Source of the DNA: Catelliglobosispora koreensis DSM 44566
GTDB taxonomy: Bacteria > Actinomycetota > Actinomycetes > Mycobacteriales > Micromonosporaceae
NCBI RefSeq assembly: GCF_000379685.1
Contig: NZ_KB903290.1
Location: forward strand, 243,790-307,789
Direction: 5' to 3'
Length of the DNA stretch: 64,000 nt
A model generated the notes under the pieces. It did not search any database. It saw only the letters and a program-made list of their open reading frames with translations, and was not told where the DNA came from. A program made the translations under genes and the position numbers. The stretch's first letter is position 1; each line of letters begins with the position of its first letter. Below are positions 15,856 through 23,017 of the stretch, one piece after another.

Positions 15856-16236
15856 TCAGGAGCCCTTGCGTTTCGCCCGGGTGTTGATGAATGCCCGTGC
15901 GGTAAGAAGCGCGACCACAGCGACGATCTGCGCGCCGACGATCACTTTGTTGACATCGATCGCCGGGCGCCAGCCAACATTGCCATTCCTGATGATGAAG
16001 ACTCCGAGTGGCTTGGCCGAGACGCCAAGTCCGCCACCGGTGCCCCCGGCCTCGTGGCCGTCTTCTGCCGGGCCTGTTCCGCTGCCGCCGCCACCACCGC
16101 CGCTGACTTTGGCGACCGGAAGTACTGTCAAGCCATTCTGGGTGATGGGAGTGCCGAAGACCTTTCCTGCCGTAGCGCCGTCCACCACTTCACGAATGGT
16201 CTCCATGACGTTTACGTCGTGCGTTACCTGTGTCAT
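15856..16236 (-). CDS. GerW (YtfJ) family protein
   Basis: 126 aa. The sequence VMETIREVVDGATAGKVFGTPI and LTVLPVAKVSGG is the GerW/YtfJ core; it is followed by a Gly-rich stretch and GLGVSAKPLGVFIIRNGNVGWRPAIDVNK, then one hydrophobic helix (VIVGAQIVAVVALLTARAFI) and a basic tail. In Bacillus the family is linked to spore germination, and in streptomycetes homologues occur without a settled role. The ATG has no ribosome site, and a perfect DevR-type box ends 35 nt upstream, so a leaderless dormancy-regulated mRNA is likely. Confidence 0.85.
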   Translation of the reverse strand: MTQVTHDVNVMETIREVVDGATAGKVFGTPITQNGLTVLPVAKVSGGGGGGSGTGPAEDGHEAGGTGGGLGVSAKPLGVFIIRNGNVGWRPAIDVNKVIVGAQIVAVVALLTARAFINTRAKRKGS

Positions 16237-16271
16237 GGTTTAAGCGTTGGACGGCGATTGCAGGCGCACTA

Positions 16272-16300
16272 GGGTCTTAAGCCCCGGCACCCTGTGGCCC
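16272..16300. promoter_or_regulatory. DevR-type boxes between GerW and the GAF sensor
   Basis: 16272-16285 GGGTCTTAAGCCCC (8/8) ends 35 nt from the GerW start. 16287-16300 GCACCCTGTGGCCC (6/8) ends 36 nt before an in-frame GTG at 16337 of the GAF gene, but the 15-bp offset between the two boxes is not the usual 22-24. Confidence 0.6.
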
Positions 16301-16468
16301 TTTGCCCGGGTGGAGCGTGAGGGTTCTTTCAGCTCGGTGTCTGGAAGGCGTCCTAAGCCCGGTTTTGACCTTTACAGTGAAGTTGGCGCGTTTTTGCATT
16401 GCGCACCGTGGTGCGGGGCGTACACACTGTGGCTGTATTCCGACGAGTGCGCTCGGGGAAGGGACGTC

Positions 16469-17896
16469 GTGGCTGGCGTGGCGGTGCCGGAGCCTGGCGG
16501 GAACGGCACGGAGGAACAGATCCAGTTTCCTGGTGCGGCGCGGCTTGAGCTCGATGAGCTGCTTGAGCAGCTTGTGGGCCGGGCACGTGACGTGCAGCAG
16601 ACGCAAAGCAGGCTGCGTGGTCTGCTCAGCGCGTACAGGGAGATCACCCGGGCTGTCGACCTGGAGGAAGTACTACGGCGGATCATGGAGTCGGCGCGGG
16701 AGCTGGTCGACGCCCGCTATGCCGCCCTTGGCGTGACCCGCGATGGTGCGCTAACGAGATTCCTGCACACGGGCATGGATCCGCGGACCGTCGAGGCGAT
16801 CGGGCACCTGCCCGAAGGGAAAGGAGTACTGGGGCTGCTTGTCAACTATCCGCAGACATTGCGGCTAGCCGATATCAGTGAGCATCCGGCCTCGGTTGGC
16901 TTCCCGGACAATCACCCGCCCATGCGGTCGTTCCTGGGCGTTCCTATACGCGCCGGGGACCAGATTTTCGGCAACCTCTACTTATCCGAGAAACAGCATG
17001 CCCAGCAATTCACCAGAGACGACGAAGAACTCGTCACCGCTTTGGCCTCGATAGCGGGTACGGCGATAGAAAACGCGACGCTGTTTGAGCATTTGCGCCG
17101 CCGCGAATCGTGGCAGGAAGCCATGGTCACCCTGACTACGGGCATGCTTAGCGGCGATGATCCCCAGGCCGGCCTCGACGCGCTCGTCCGCCATGCCGGC
17201 GACATCGTGCGGGCCAAAGGTGCCGCGGTCGCCGTGCCTGTAGAGGGCGAATCTCACTGGCGCATCGCCGTTTCCGAAGGCATCTTCGCCCGCTGGCAGG
17301 ACAACCGCATCCCGCTGGACGGGTCCATTACCGGTGCCGCGGTCGCAGCTGGTGACATCGTCATCGTCGGCGACCCCGGAACTGATGAGCGAACCAAAAC
17401 CACCGGGCCGGACGCGGTCGGCATCGTGGGACAGTCGATCGCGATCCCGCTGTGCGGCGAAGCCGGCACCAGCGGGGTCCTCATCTTGGCCAGGGCGCCG
17501 GGCGAACCTGACTTCGACAGCCTCGACATACAGATCATCCGCGGGACTGCCGCGCACGCTGGGCTAGCGCTCGAACTTTCCCAAGTACGGCGGGAACACG
17601 GGGCATTGCTCGTGCTGGAGGATCGGGCCAAAATCGCTGATGACATGCGCGAGCACATCATCAGTTCGCTGTTTGGCCTCGCGCTGGAGATGCAGGTGAC
17701 TGCCAGCAAGGCAATCAAACAAGAGGTAAGAGAGGCCATCCAGCAGCATGTCGAAGCCACCGACAAGATCATCAAAGATGTGCGTGCTGTCGTTTTCCGC
17801 CTGAGGCCCACCACCCAGCCGGACGAAAGCAAAGACCGAACCCTAACGGTCGCTACGCCGGGCCGGCCTACATCGCACGGTAGCGTTGCCGAGTAA
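16469..17896 (+). CDS. DosS-like heme-GAF sensor lacking kinase function
   Basis: 475 aa. GAF-A (~60-205) retains FPDNHPPMRSFLGVP and FGNLYLSEK. Counted from this start, His149 and Tyr171 fall at the positions of the heme-ligand His149 and distal Tyr171 of M. tuberculosis DosS. GAF-B spans ~225-370. The following DHp-like helix reads AKIADDMREHIISSLFGLAL, so Arg394 replaces the phospho-acceptor His of the RDLHD motif, and the protein ends about 80 residues later without any HATPase domain. It should bind heme (inference from homology) but cannot autophosphorylate. GTG start with GGGAAGGGA at normal distance; an in-frame GTG at 16337 would add 44 residues. Confidence 0.85.
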   Translation: MAGVAVPEPGGNGTEEQIQFPGAARLELDELLEQLVGRARDVQQTQSRLRGLLSAYREITRAVDLEEVLRRIMESARELVDARYAALGVTRDGALTRFLHTGMDPRTVEAIGHLPEGKGVLGLLVNYPQTLRLADISEHPASVGFPDNHPPMRSFLGVPIRAGDQIFGNLYLSEKQHAQQFTRDDEELVTALASIAGTAIENATLFEHLRRRESWQEAMVTLTTGMLSGDDPQAGLDALVRHAGDIVRAKGAAVAVPVEGESHWRIAVSEGIFARWQDNRIPLDGSITGAAVAAGDIVIVGDPGTDERTKTTGPDAVGIVGQSIAIPLCGEAGTSGVLILARAPGEPDFDSLDIQIIRGTAAHAGLALELSQVRREHGALLVLEDRAKIADDMREHIISSLFGLALEMQVTASKAIKQEVREAIQQHVEATDKIIKDVRAVVFRLRPTTQPDESKDRTLTVATPGRPTSHGSVAE

Positions 17897-17950
17897 GCGC
17901 GACAGGCTGTATCAGCACTCTATGAGGTGTCCAATCAGGACGTACTCAAC

Positions 17951-17985
17951 GGGCCGGAAGTCCCGCCGGGTAGGGCCGTTGCGCC
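17951..17985. promoter_or_regulatory. DevR-type box pair with no protein gene downstream
   Basis: 17951-17964 GGGCCGGAAGTCCC (8/8) and 17972-17985 AGGGCCGTTGCGCC (6/8), 21 bp apart. The spacing seen elsewhere predicts transcription starting rightward near 18000-18021. No start codon with a usable frame follows. Confidence 0.65.
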
Positions 17986-17999
17986 CTGGGTGCGGAGTG

Positions 18000-18206
18000 G
18001 AATCCGAACGATCCTAAATGTAGGCACCCGCCGATGAGAGAACCGGAAACGAACCGTGGCATAGGGTCAGGCGCCTGAACCATGGGCCCGCCATCGCGAG
18101 ATGGACTGCCGCGTAGTTCCGACTGGATTCCCCAACGCCGGCGGGTGGCCATTTCCTCCCCTGACCGGGTTCTGGCCGCCTCCAGAGCCCGGTCATATTT
18201 TGTTGT
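18000..18206 (+). ncRNA. Candidate DevR-regulated small RNA
   Basis: About 185-205 nt between a DevR-type promoter (boxes 17951-17985) and a strong intrinsic terminator (18163-18206). No convincing reading frame exists on either strand: the longest forward ones are about 15 codons. Structure is visible: a GNRA-capped hairpin CCATC-GCGA-GATGG at 18091-18104, the self-complementary TCAGGCGCCTGA at 18067-18078, and a possible closing stem 17999-18005 with 18125-18131. An unpaired-looking pyrimidine stretch TTTCCTCCCC (18152-18161) is complementary to Shine-Dalgarno-like sequence. M. tuberculosis has a DosR-dependent small RNA (DrrS/MTS1338); no sequence relation is claimed. The alternative is a long 3' UTR of the GAF gene. 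Confidence 0.55.
18163..18206 (+). terminator. Intrinsic terminator of the candidate small RNA
   Basis: A 13-bp stem, GACCGGGTTCTGG / CCAGAGCCCGGTC, with one G-U pair and a 6-nt loop, followed directly by ATATTTTGTTGT. This is the best rho-independent terminator in the window. It lies 36 nt before the box of the kinase gene. Confidence 0.8.
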
Positions 18207-18241
18207 CACGGCGTGACACGGGCAGTTGGACGGGAGGCCAC

Positions 18242-18255
18242 GGGTCTTTCGCCCC
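18242..18255. promoter_or_regulatory. DevR-type box for the Ser/Thr kinase gene
   Basis: GGGTCTTTCGCCCC, 8/8. It is 72 nt from the ATG at 18328, giving a predicted leader of about 36 nt that contains the ACAGGAG ribosome site. A weaker repeat may lie at 18262-18275. Confidence 0.65.
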
Positions 18256-18327
18256 TAGAGGCAAACGTGTGCCCCTCCTACGTTGAATGACATCAACCGC
18301 GAACGATCGCGCCGACAGGAGCCTGGC

Positions 18328-19236
18328 ATGTTCCCCCAACCCACGCAGTTGGCTGGCCGCTACGAGATGCGGGCTCCGGCCGGGCAAGGTGGCATGGGCC
18401 AAGTGTGGCTGGCATATGATCGGCTGCTACGCCGGGAAGTGGCGATCAAGCAGGTGACTGTGCCGCCGAAGTCTGACGCGCAGACTCTGGAGTTGTTGTG
18501 CGGCTTAGCTTTACAGGAAGCGCAGGCGGCCGCGCAGATCAGCCACAGCCACGCGATCAGGATTTACGACATCGTCCAGGCCGACGGATTGCCGTGGATC
18601 GTGATGGAGTACGTGCCATCCCAAACCTTGCACCAGATCATCCGGCGAGGTGGCCCGCTAGACGTCGGCTATACCGCCACCATTGGCCTTGCTGTCCTTG
18701 GCGCCCTCGAGGCGGCGCATCGGGCTGGTGTACTGCACCGTGATGTTACCCCGAACAATGTCCTGATCGGACACGATGGCCGGATTGTGCTAGCCGACTT
18801 TGGACTAGCTACCTGGGCTTCGGAGACCACTGACAGTCAAGCCGGGCCGATGGGCACCGCCCAGTACGTAGCGCCGGAGCGTGCGGCCGAAGGCTTGTCC
18901 ACTCCCGCCGGCGACCTATGGTCACTTGGCGCGACCCTTTACGCCGCAGTCGAAGGACGTTCACCGTATGCCCGGCCAACGGCGTCCGAAACGCTGGAAG
19001 CACTGTTGACGCAGCCGCCGGACGCCTTCGTACGCGCTGGAGCTCTGGAACCGGTCATCACCGGCCTCCTGCAAAAAGACCCTCCCCGCAGGCTGACCGT
19101 GAGCGCGGCACGCCGTGGCCTGCTTGACGTCAGCCGGCTACCGCAGACATCCAGTCAGCCGCCTGCGCCGCGCCCGCGCCGCCGCCCGGCGACGGTGTTC
19201 GCCCCTACCCAACGGCAACTCGCACTGGCTCACTGA
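18328..19236 (+). CDS. Serine/threonine protein kinase (soluble)
   Basis: 302 aa from the ATG at 18328 (ribosome site ACAGGAG); a TTG at 18283 would add 15 residues. The kinase domain fills residues ~10-265: Gly-loop PAGQGGMGQVWLA, VAIKQV lysine, HRDVTPNNVL catalytic loop, DFGLA metal motif, MGTAQYVAPE and DLWSLGATLYAAVEGRSPY. The usual catalytic-loop Lys (HRDxKPxN) is Thr, a variant common in actinobacterial kinases; the catalytic Asp and Asn remain. The tail is Pro/Arg-rich, with no membrane helix or PASTA domain. DosR-kinase cross-talk is known in M. tuberculosis (PknH). Its 3' end overlaps the next, convergent gene by 32 bases. Confidence 0.9.
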   Translation: MFPQPTQLAGRYEMRAPAGQGGMGQVWLAYDRLLRREVAIKQVTVPPKSDAQTLELLCGLALQEAQAAAQISHSHAIRIYDIVQADGLPWIVMEYVPSQTLHQIIRRGGPLDVGYTATIGLAVLGALEAAHRAGVLHRDVTPNNVLIGHDGRIVLADFGLATWASETTDSQAGPMGTAQYVAPERAAEGLSTPAGDLWSLGATLYAAVEGRSPYARPTASETLEALLTQPPDAFVRAGALEPVITGLLQKDPPRRLTVSAARRGLLDVSRLPQTSSQPPAPRPRRRPATVFAPTQRQLALAH

Positions 19237-20254
19237 CGCTTCGCGCACGAGACTTGAGGAGCCGGCAGACCCGCAATGTCACCCATTTGCTCGGCAAGCG
19301 GCTGTGCTGATCCAGGTTTGTCCACATGCGGCCGGCAAAAGTGTTCTCGTTACGGAACCGGCCACGGTCGTCCTGTTTGGACAGCAGCCACTGCCACGCG
19401 TCAGCCAGCCGGGGATCCTCGCCGTAGCCAAGGTCAGACAGCACCTGCAAATTCTCCACGATGTCGGAGGAGTAGCCCAGAGGGAAACCCAGTTTGAACC
19501 ACAGCCGGCTTGGCACGATGTTCCCGTAGCCCATGGGGTAGTCCGCTCTGGCGGGGTTGTGCGAAAGCAGGAATGCCGTACCAGCCCGCAGCGCCCGCCT
19601 GGCCAAACGGCTGCGCTGAGCGGCTGGGATCCGGGCTAAAGCGTTCATCGCTTTGATAGCGCCCCAGGCGCATGCCTGACCGTCATTGGCCCCACATAGG
19701 AATCCGGGGCCGGCAGTGCCTTGCGGGTAGTAATCCACGCCGCCGGTGATCGCCTTGGCTTGCCAGTCAATGGCGGCCTGCAGACGCGGGTCGGTCAGCG
19801 GGTGGCCCAAGCCGATAAGGGCGGCAACCAAGTTTCCGTTAAGGCAATGCAGCACGCGTGCTGGCGGCGGCGGCGATAAAGACTTGGCGCCCGAGGCGGC
19901 GAAGCCACCGCTGACAGCCTGGGTGTGGGCAAGCACGTACTCGCGTGCCGCGGCGATCCGGCGATCGGTGCCGTCCGCGCCGAGCTCGTCGAGAAAAATG
20001 AGCTGCCACACTGTGGCGCGGTATTTGGGTGAGTAACCTGCGCCCGGTTTGGCCCACCAGCCCTCTGGTTCTTGCGCATTCAGGATAGGCAGTATCGGAT
20101 GTGCCGCCATTGCCTTGCGCTGTGCGGCCGTAACTTCAGGATCACCGGCAGGCAGATCGCACAGCTCACGCAAAGCCAGATGGCGCACGGCTGGATCGCC
20201 TTTGCCGAGCAGCCAGGGCAACGGGTCATCATTAAGAGTCTCTAAGTAGCGCAT
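19205..20254 (-). CDS. Terpenoid-cyclase/prenyltransferase-like alpha-alpha toroid protein
   Basis: 349 aa. Recurrent helix-turn motifs (GDPAVRHLALRELCDLP, WQLIFLDELGADG, RIAAAREYVLAHTQAVSGGF, LQAAIDWQAKAITGG, RLADAWQWLLSKQDDRGRF) resemble the prenyltransferase/squalene-oxidase repeat fold. The catalytic DxDD/QW motifs of true cyclases are not evident, so the enzyme activity is unknown; homologues in databases carry varied, unreliable names. Conserved Cys and Trp (HCLNGNLVAAL, GANDGQACAWGAIKA) might form the active cleft. The ATG has no clear ribosome site, and I saw no convincing DevR box within normal distance. It may not belong to the regulon. Confidence 0.65.
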   Translation of the reverse strand: MRYLETLNDDPLPWLLGKGDPAVRHLALRELCDLPAGDPEVTAAQRKAMAAHPILPILNAQEPEGWWAKPGAGYSPKYRATVWQLIFLDELGADGTDRRIAAAREYVLAHTQAVSGGFAASGAKSLSPPPPARVLHCLNGNLVAALIGLGHPLTDPRLQAAIDWQAKAITGGVDYYPQGTAGPGFLCGANDGQACAWGAIKAMNALARIPAAQRSRLARRALRAGTAFLLSHNPARADYPMGYGNIVPSRLWFKLGFPLGYSSDIVENLQVLSDLGYGEDPRLADAWQWLLSKQDDRGRFRNENTFAGRMWTNLDQHSRLPSKWVTLRVCRLLKSRARSVSEPVRVAVG

Positions 20255-20415
20255 CGTCTGCTGCCCATCCCAAATCGGTCAGCTTCCCGCGCATGACAAC
20301 CACCGGCACCGGTGAGCCACAGGCGGGCGCCAGTCTCCTTGATCAGTACTGGTACTAGATCAATCGTCCGGCTCGCTTGCCTTGCGCCCCCAGGGCCGAT
20401 GGCCATTGCCGCACA

Positions 20416-20490
20416 GGACCTTGTGCCCCAGACCCGATGCGCCCCAGCGCGAACAGGGCTAAAGTCACTCGCAAAGCCGGCCGATGACCC
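20416..20490. promoter_or_regulatory. Three DevR-type boxes upstream of the sulfur operon
   Basis: 20416-20429 GGACCTTGTGCCCC (7/8), 20454-20467 AGGGCTAAAGTCAC (6/8) and 20477-20490 CCGGCCGATGACCC (6/8). The last two are 23 bp apart and end 59 and 36 nt before the OsmC start at 20527. Confidence 0.55.
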
Positions 20491-20526
20491 TGAGTCTCAG
20501 GCGGGCAGTCTGCCTAGCGTCAAGGT

Positions 20527-20946
20527 ATGGCACTCATACGCGTCACCCACCTGAGCGACGACGCTTTTCAGATCGACGTACGTGGTCATCACCTGATAGT
20601 TGATCAGCCAAGCCGGAATCAGGATGAGGCCGGGCCGACACCAGTAGAGCTTTTTGTCGCGAGCCTTGTGGCATGTGCGGGCTTCTACGCGGAACGGTTC
20701 ATGCGCAGGCATGGCCTAGCCTACGAAGGATTGCAGATCCACGGCGAATGGGCGATGCGTGCTGGGCAGCCAGCCCGGGTCAGCCGGGTCGCCATGCGCG
20801 TCATGCCACCCGCACCTATTCCGGCCGAGCTGAGAGAGCAACTCCTGGCCGCTATCGACATGTGCACGGTGACTAACTCGCTGCGCGAGCCACCGGCGAT
20901 TGCTGTGGATATCGCGACCCTTCCGGTAACTGGAGGTGTGGCATGA
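20527..20946 (+). CDS. OsmC family protein
   Basis: 139 aa OsmC/Ohr fold. Shown by QIDVRGHHLIVDQP, GPTPVELFVASLVACAGFYAERFMRR and the final DMCTVTNSLREPPAIAVDI. The two family cysteines are present (VACAG near residue 50 and DMCTV near 118), so thiol-dependent peroxidase or persulfide chemistry is possible. It is the first gene of a five-gene run: its TGA overlaps the ATG of the SQR gene (ATGA). With SQR, TusE and DsrE2 following, a role in handling persulfides rather than organic peroxides is likely (inference). Confidence 0.88.
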   Translation: MALIRVTHLSDDAFQIDVRGHHLIVDQPSRNQDEAGPTPVELFVASLVACAGFYAERFMRRHGLAYEGLQIHGEWAMRAGQPARVSRVAMRVMPPAPIPAELREQLLAAIDMCTVTNSLREPPAIAVDIATLPVTGGVA

Positions 20947-22175
20947 GACGGCTGGTCATTCTCGGCGGCGGCACGGCCGGAACCATTGTGGCCAATAAGC
21001 TACGGGACCGCCTCGACGACTCCTCATGGAAGATAACCGTTGTTGACCGTGACGACACCCATATCTATCAACCAGGACTGCTACTTCTGCCATTCGGTGG
21101 CACAGGCGACATTCTCAAGCCGCGAGGGAGGTTCATCGCTGACGGCATCGAACTCGTGATGGCGGAAGTCGCCCGGGTCGACGCCGAAGCCAGCACGCTA
21201 GAGGACGGACGATTGTTGCCGTACGACTATCTCGTGTTGGCTACCGGGACATCTCCCAGGCCAGACCAAACGCCCGGAATGCTAGGAAAGCAGTGGCGCC
21301 AAAGCGTTTTCGACTTCTACACCTATGATGGCGCCGTCGCCTTGGCCCACGCCCTGCGCCACTTTGACGGCGGCCGCCTAGTCGTGCACATCGTTGATAT
21401 GCCCATCAAGTGCCCGGTCGCGCCGCTAGAGTTCACCTTTCTCGCCGACGCGTACTTGCGCGAACGCGGCGTGCGCGATGACGTTGAACTTGTTTATGTC
21501 ACACCGATGTCAGAAGTGTTCACGAAGCCTATCGCGGCATCACGTCTCGGGTCGATGCTAGACGCGCGAAAAATCTTGGTGGAAACCGACTTTGTCGTCG
21601 AGCGCCTTGACCCGGATGCGAAGAGGCTCGTGTCCTATGACGACAGAGAAATCAGCTTCGACCTTCTCGTGACGGTCCCGCTGAATATGGGAGCGGATTT
21701 CATCGCCCGCTCCGGTTTGGGCGACGAACTGAACTACGTGCCGGTCGACAAGCAGACCTTCCTTTCCAAGAAGTATCCCAACGTTTTCGCGCTCGGTGAC
21801 GCCAGCGACATCCCGACGTCCAAAGCAGGGTCCGTCGCACACTTCTCGGCGGAGCTGTTCGTGGAAAACTTTCTGCAGTATGTCCAGGGCAACCCGATGA
21901 CTCATCTTTTCGACGGCCACGCCAACTGTTTCGTCGAATCTGGCGACGGAAAAGCATTGCTCATTGACTTCAATTACGACACCGAGCCGTTGCCGGGGCG
22001 GTATCCCGTTCCACGCCTAGGCCCGTTCAGTCTGCTCAAGGAATCGGCGATCAACCATCGGGGCAAGCTCGCCTTCCGCTGGATGTACTGGAACGTGCTG
22101 TTGCCGGGCAGGCCGATTCCCTTGCCGGCGAACATGTCGATGGCAGGCAAGCACCAACCACGAGAACAGGAGTAG
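20943..22175 (+). CDS. sqr: Sulfide:quinone oxidoreductase-type FAD flavoprotein
   Basis: 410 aa. N-terminal FAD site RLVILGGGTAGTIVANKL, the acidic end of beta-2 (VVDRD), LATGTSPRPDQTPGM, the second dinucleotide half around GGRLVVHIVDMPIKCPVAPLEF, and LFALGDASD-type closure (NVFALGDASDIPTSKAGS). The SQR cysteine in IKCPVAPLE (~160) is present, with another in HANCFVESG (~331). The C-terminal segment could sit on the membrane face. Known SQRs oxidise sulfide to polysulfide or persulfide and reduce quinone. Start ATG behind GGAGGTG and overlapping the OsmC stop. TusE follows after 3 nt, giving a chain from sulfide to carrier proteins. Confidence 0.88.
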   Translation: MRRLVILGGGTAGTIVANKLRDRLDDSSWKITVVDRDDTHIYQPGLLLLPFGGTGDILKPRGRFIADGIELVMAEVARVDAEASTLEDGRLLPYDYLVLATGTSPRPDQTPGMLGKQWRQSVFDFYTYDGAVALAHALRHFDGGRLVVHIVDMPIKCPVAPLEFTFLADAYLRERGVRDDVELVYVTPMSEVFTKPIAASRLGSMLDARKILVETDFVVERLDPDAKRLVSYDDREISFDLLVTVPLNMGADFIARSGLGDELNYVPVDKQTFLSKKYPNVFALGDASDIPTSKAGSVAHFSAELFVENFLQYVQGNPMTHLFDGHANCFVESGDGKALLIDFNYDTEPLPGRYPVPRLGPFSLLKESAINHRGKLAFRWMYWNVLLPGRPIPLPANMSMAGKHQPREQE

Positions 22176-22178
22176 GTC

Positions 22179-22493
22179 ATGCCGATTACCACTATCGGCT
22201 CCAGTCAGATTCATGTAGACAGCGAAGGTTTCCTCACTGAGTACGGTGAGTGGACGGAGTCGCTGGGCGAGACACTGGCCGCAGCTATTGGGATCGAGCT
22301 CACTGAAGCGCATTGGAAAGCAATTCGTTTCCTGCGTGGCGATTTCGCTGTGCAGGGCGAGACGGCGACGCTGAGGCGCGTGTCCACTCTGGCCAATATT
22401 CCTATCAAGGAGCTGTTCACCCTGTTTCCTGGCAAGCCGGCCAAGAAAATGGCTTACATCGCTGGCCTGCCCAAGCCGCGAGGATGTGTATGA
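22179..22493 (+). CDS. tusE: TusE/DsrC/DsvC family sulfur-carrier protein
   Basis: 104 aa. The family signature is strong: DSEGFLTEYGEWTESL at the start, LTEAHWKAIRFLR in the middle and the carboxy end GLPKPRGCV, with the penultimate Cys that carries the sulfur. The second C-terminal Cys of true DsrC (about ten residues earlier) is absent: the sequence there is KKMAYIAG. That fits the TusE-type, single-Cys carriers. Its stop overlaps the DsrE2 start (ATGA). No dsrAB sulfite reductase is in the window, so the carrier probably serves persulfide transfer, not sulfate reduction. Confidence 0.9.
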   Translation: MPITTIGSSQIHVDSEGFLTEYGEWTESLGETLAAAIGIELTEAHWKAIRFLRGDFAVQGETATLRRVSTLANIPIKELFTLFPGKPAKKMAYIAGLPKPRGCV

Positions 22494-23002
22494 CCATGAC
22501 GATCACCGAACCCATGCCAGTCCCGGCATTTGATGGCATCGGCCTAGGCCGGAAGCTGGCGATCATTTGCTCTAAAGGAAACCTGGATATGGCCTATCCC
22601 GGGCTTGTTCTTGCCAACGCCGCGCTCGGCGAGGGTGTGGAAACCCACCTGTTCTTCACCTTCTGGGGTTTCGACATGATTACCAAGTCCCGTATGGGCA
22701 ACCTGAAGTTCACGATGCTAGGGAATACCGCAACCCATATGCCACAGGGTCTCGGCGGCCTGCCGGGAATGACAGCGATGGCTACCCACAACATGAAGAA
22801 GCGGATGAACGAAATCGGCGTCCCCGAAGTGCCGGACTTTCTGGCGCAGATCGTCGCCTCAGGCGGACACCTATGGGCGTGCCGTATGTCGGCCGAGATG
22901 ATGCGTCTCGACGAAAGCGATCTCTACGAGGAGGTCGAAGGGATCATCAGCGCGACCGATTTCATCGAGAAAACCGAAGGCGCACAGTTGCTTTTCATTT
23001 AG
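22490..23002 (+). CDS. DsrE2-like (DsrE/DsrF/DrsH family) sulfurtransferase
   Basis: 170 aa from the ATG overlapping the TusE stop; a longer frame upstream only shadows TusE. KLAIICSKGNLDMAYPGLVLANAALGEG opens the DsrE fold, with a Cys at ~27; FFTFWGFDMI follows, and HLWACRMSAEMMRL carries the second conserved Cys at about residue 130, the usual sulfur-binding position. DsrE-type proteins pass persulfide sulfur to TusE/DsrC, which matches the gene order. A small conserved membrane gene follows after 15 nt. Confidence 0.88.
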   Translation: MTMTITEPMPVPAFDGIGLGRKLAIICSKGNLDMAYPGLVLANAALGEGVETHLFFTFWGFDMITKSRMGNLKFTMLGNTATHMPQGLGGLPGMTAMATHNMKKRMNEIGVPEVPDFLAQIVASGGHLWACRMSAEMMRLDESDLYEEVEGIISATDFIEKTEGAQLLFI

Positions 23003-23017
23003 GACGGAGGCCGTGCC

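Noticed and set aside
16469-17896. Annotation of the GAF protein as a histidine kinase
   Set aside because: The phospho-acceptor is Arg and no HATPase domain exists in this or the following 400 bases in any frame.
17946-18209. 87-codon minus-strand reading frame in the small-RNA region
   Set aside because: Composition is not protein-like (Arg/Pro/Ser mixture, no motif), no start signal, and it covers the terminator hairpin; a DevR-driven plus-strand RNA explains the region better.
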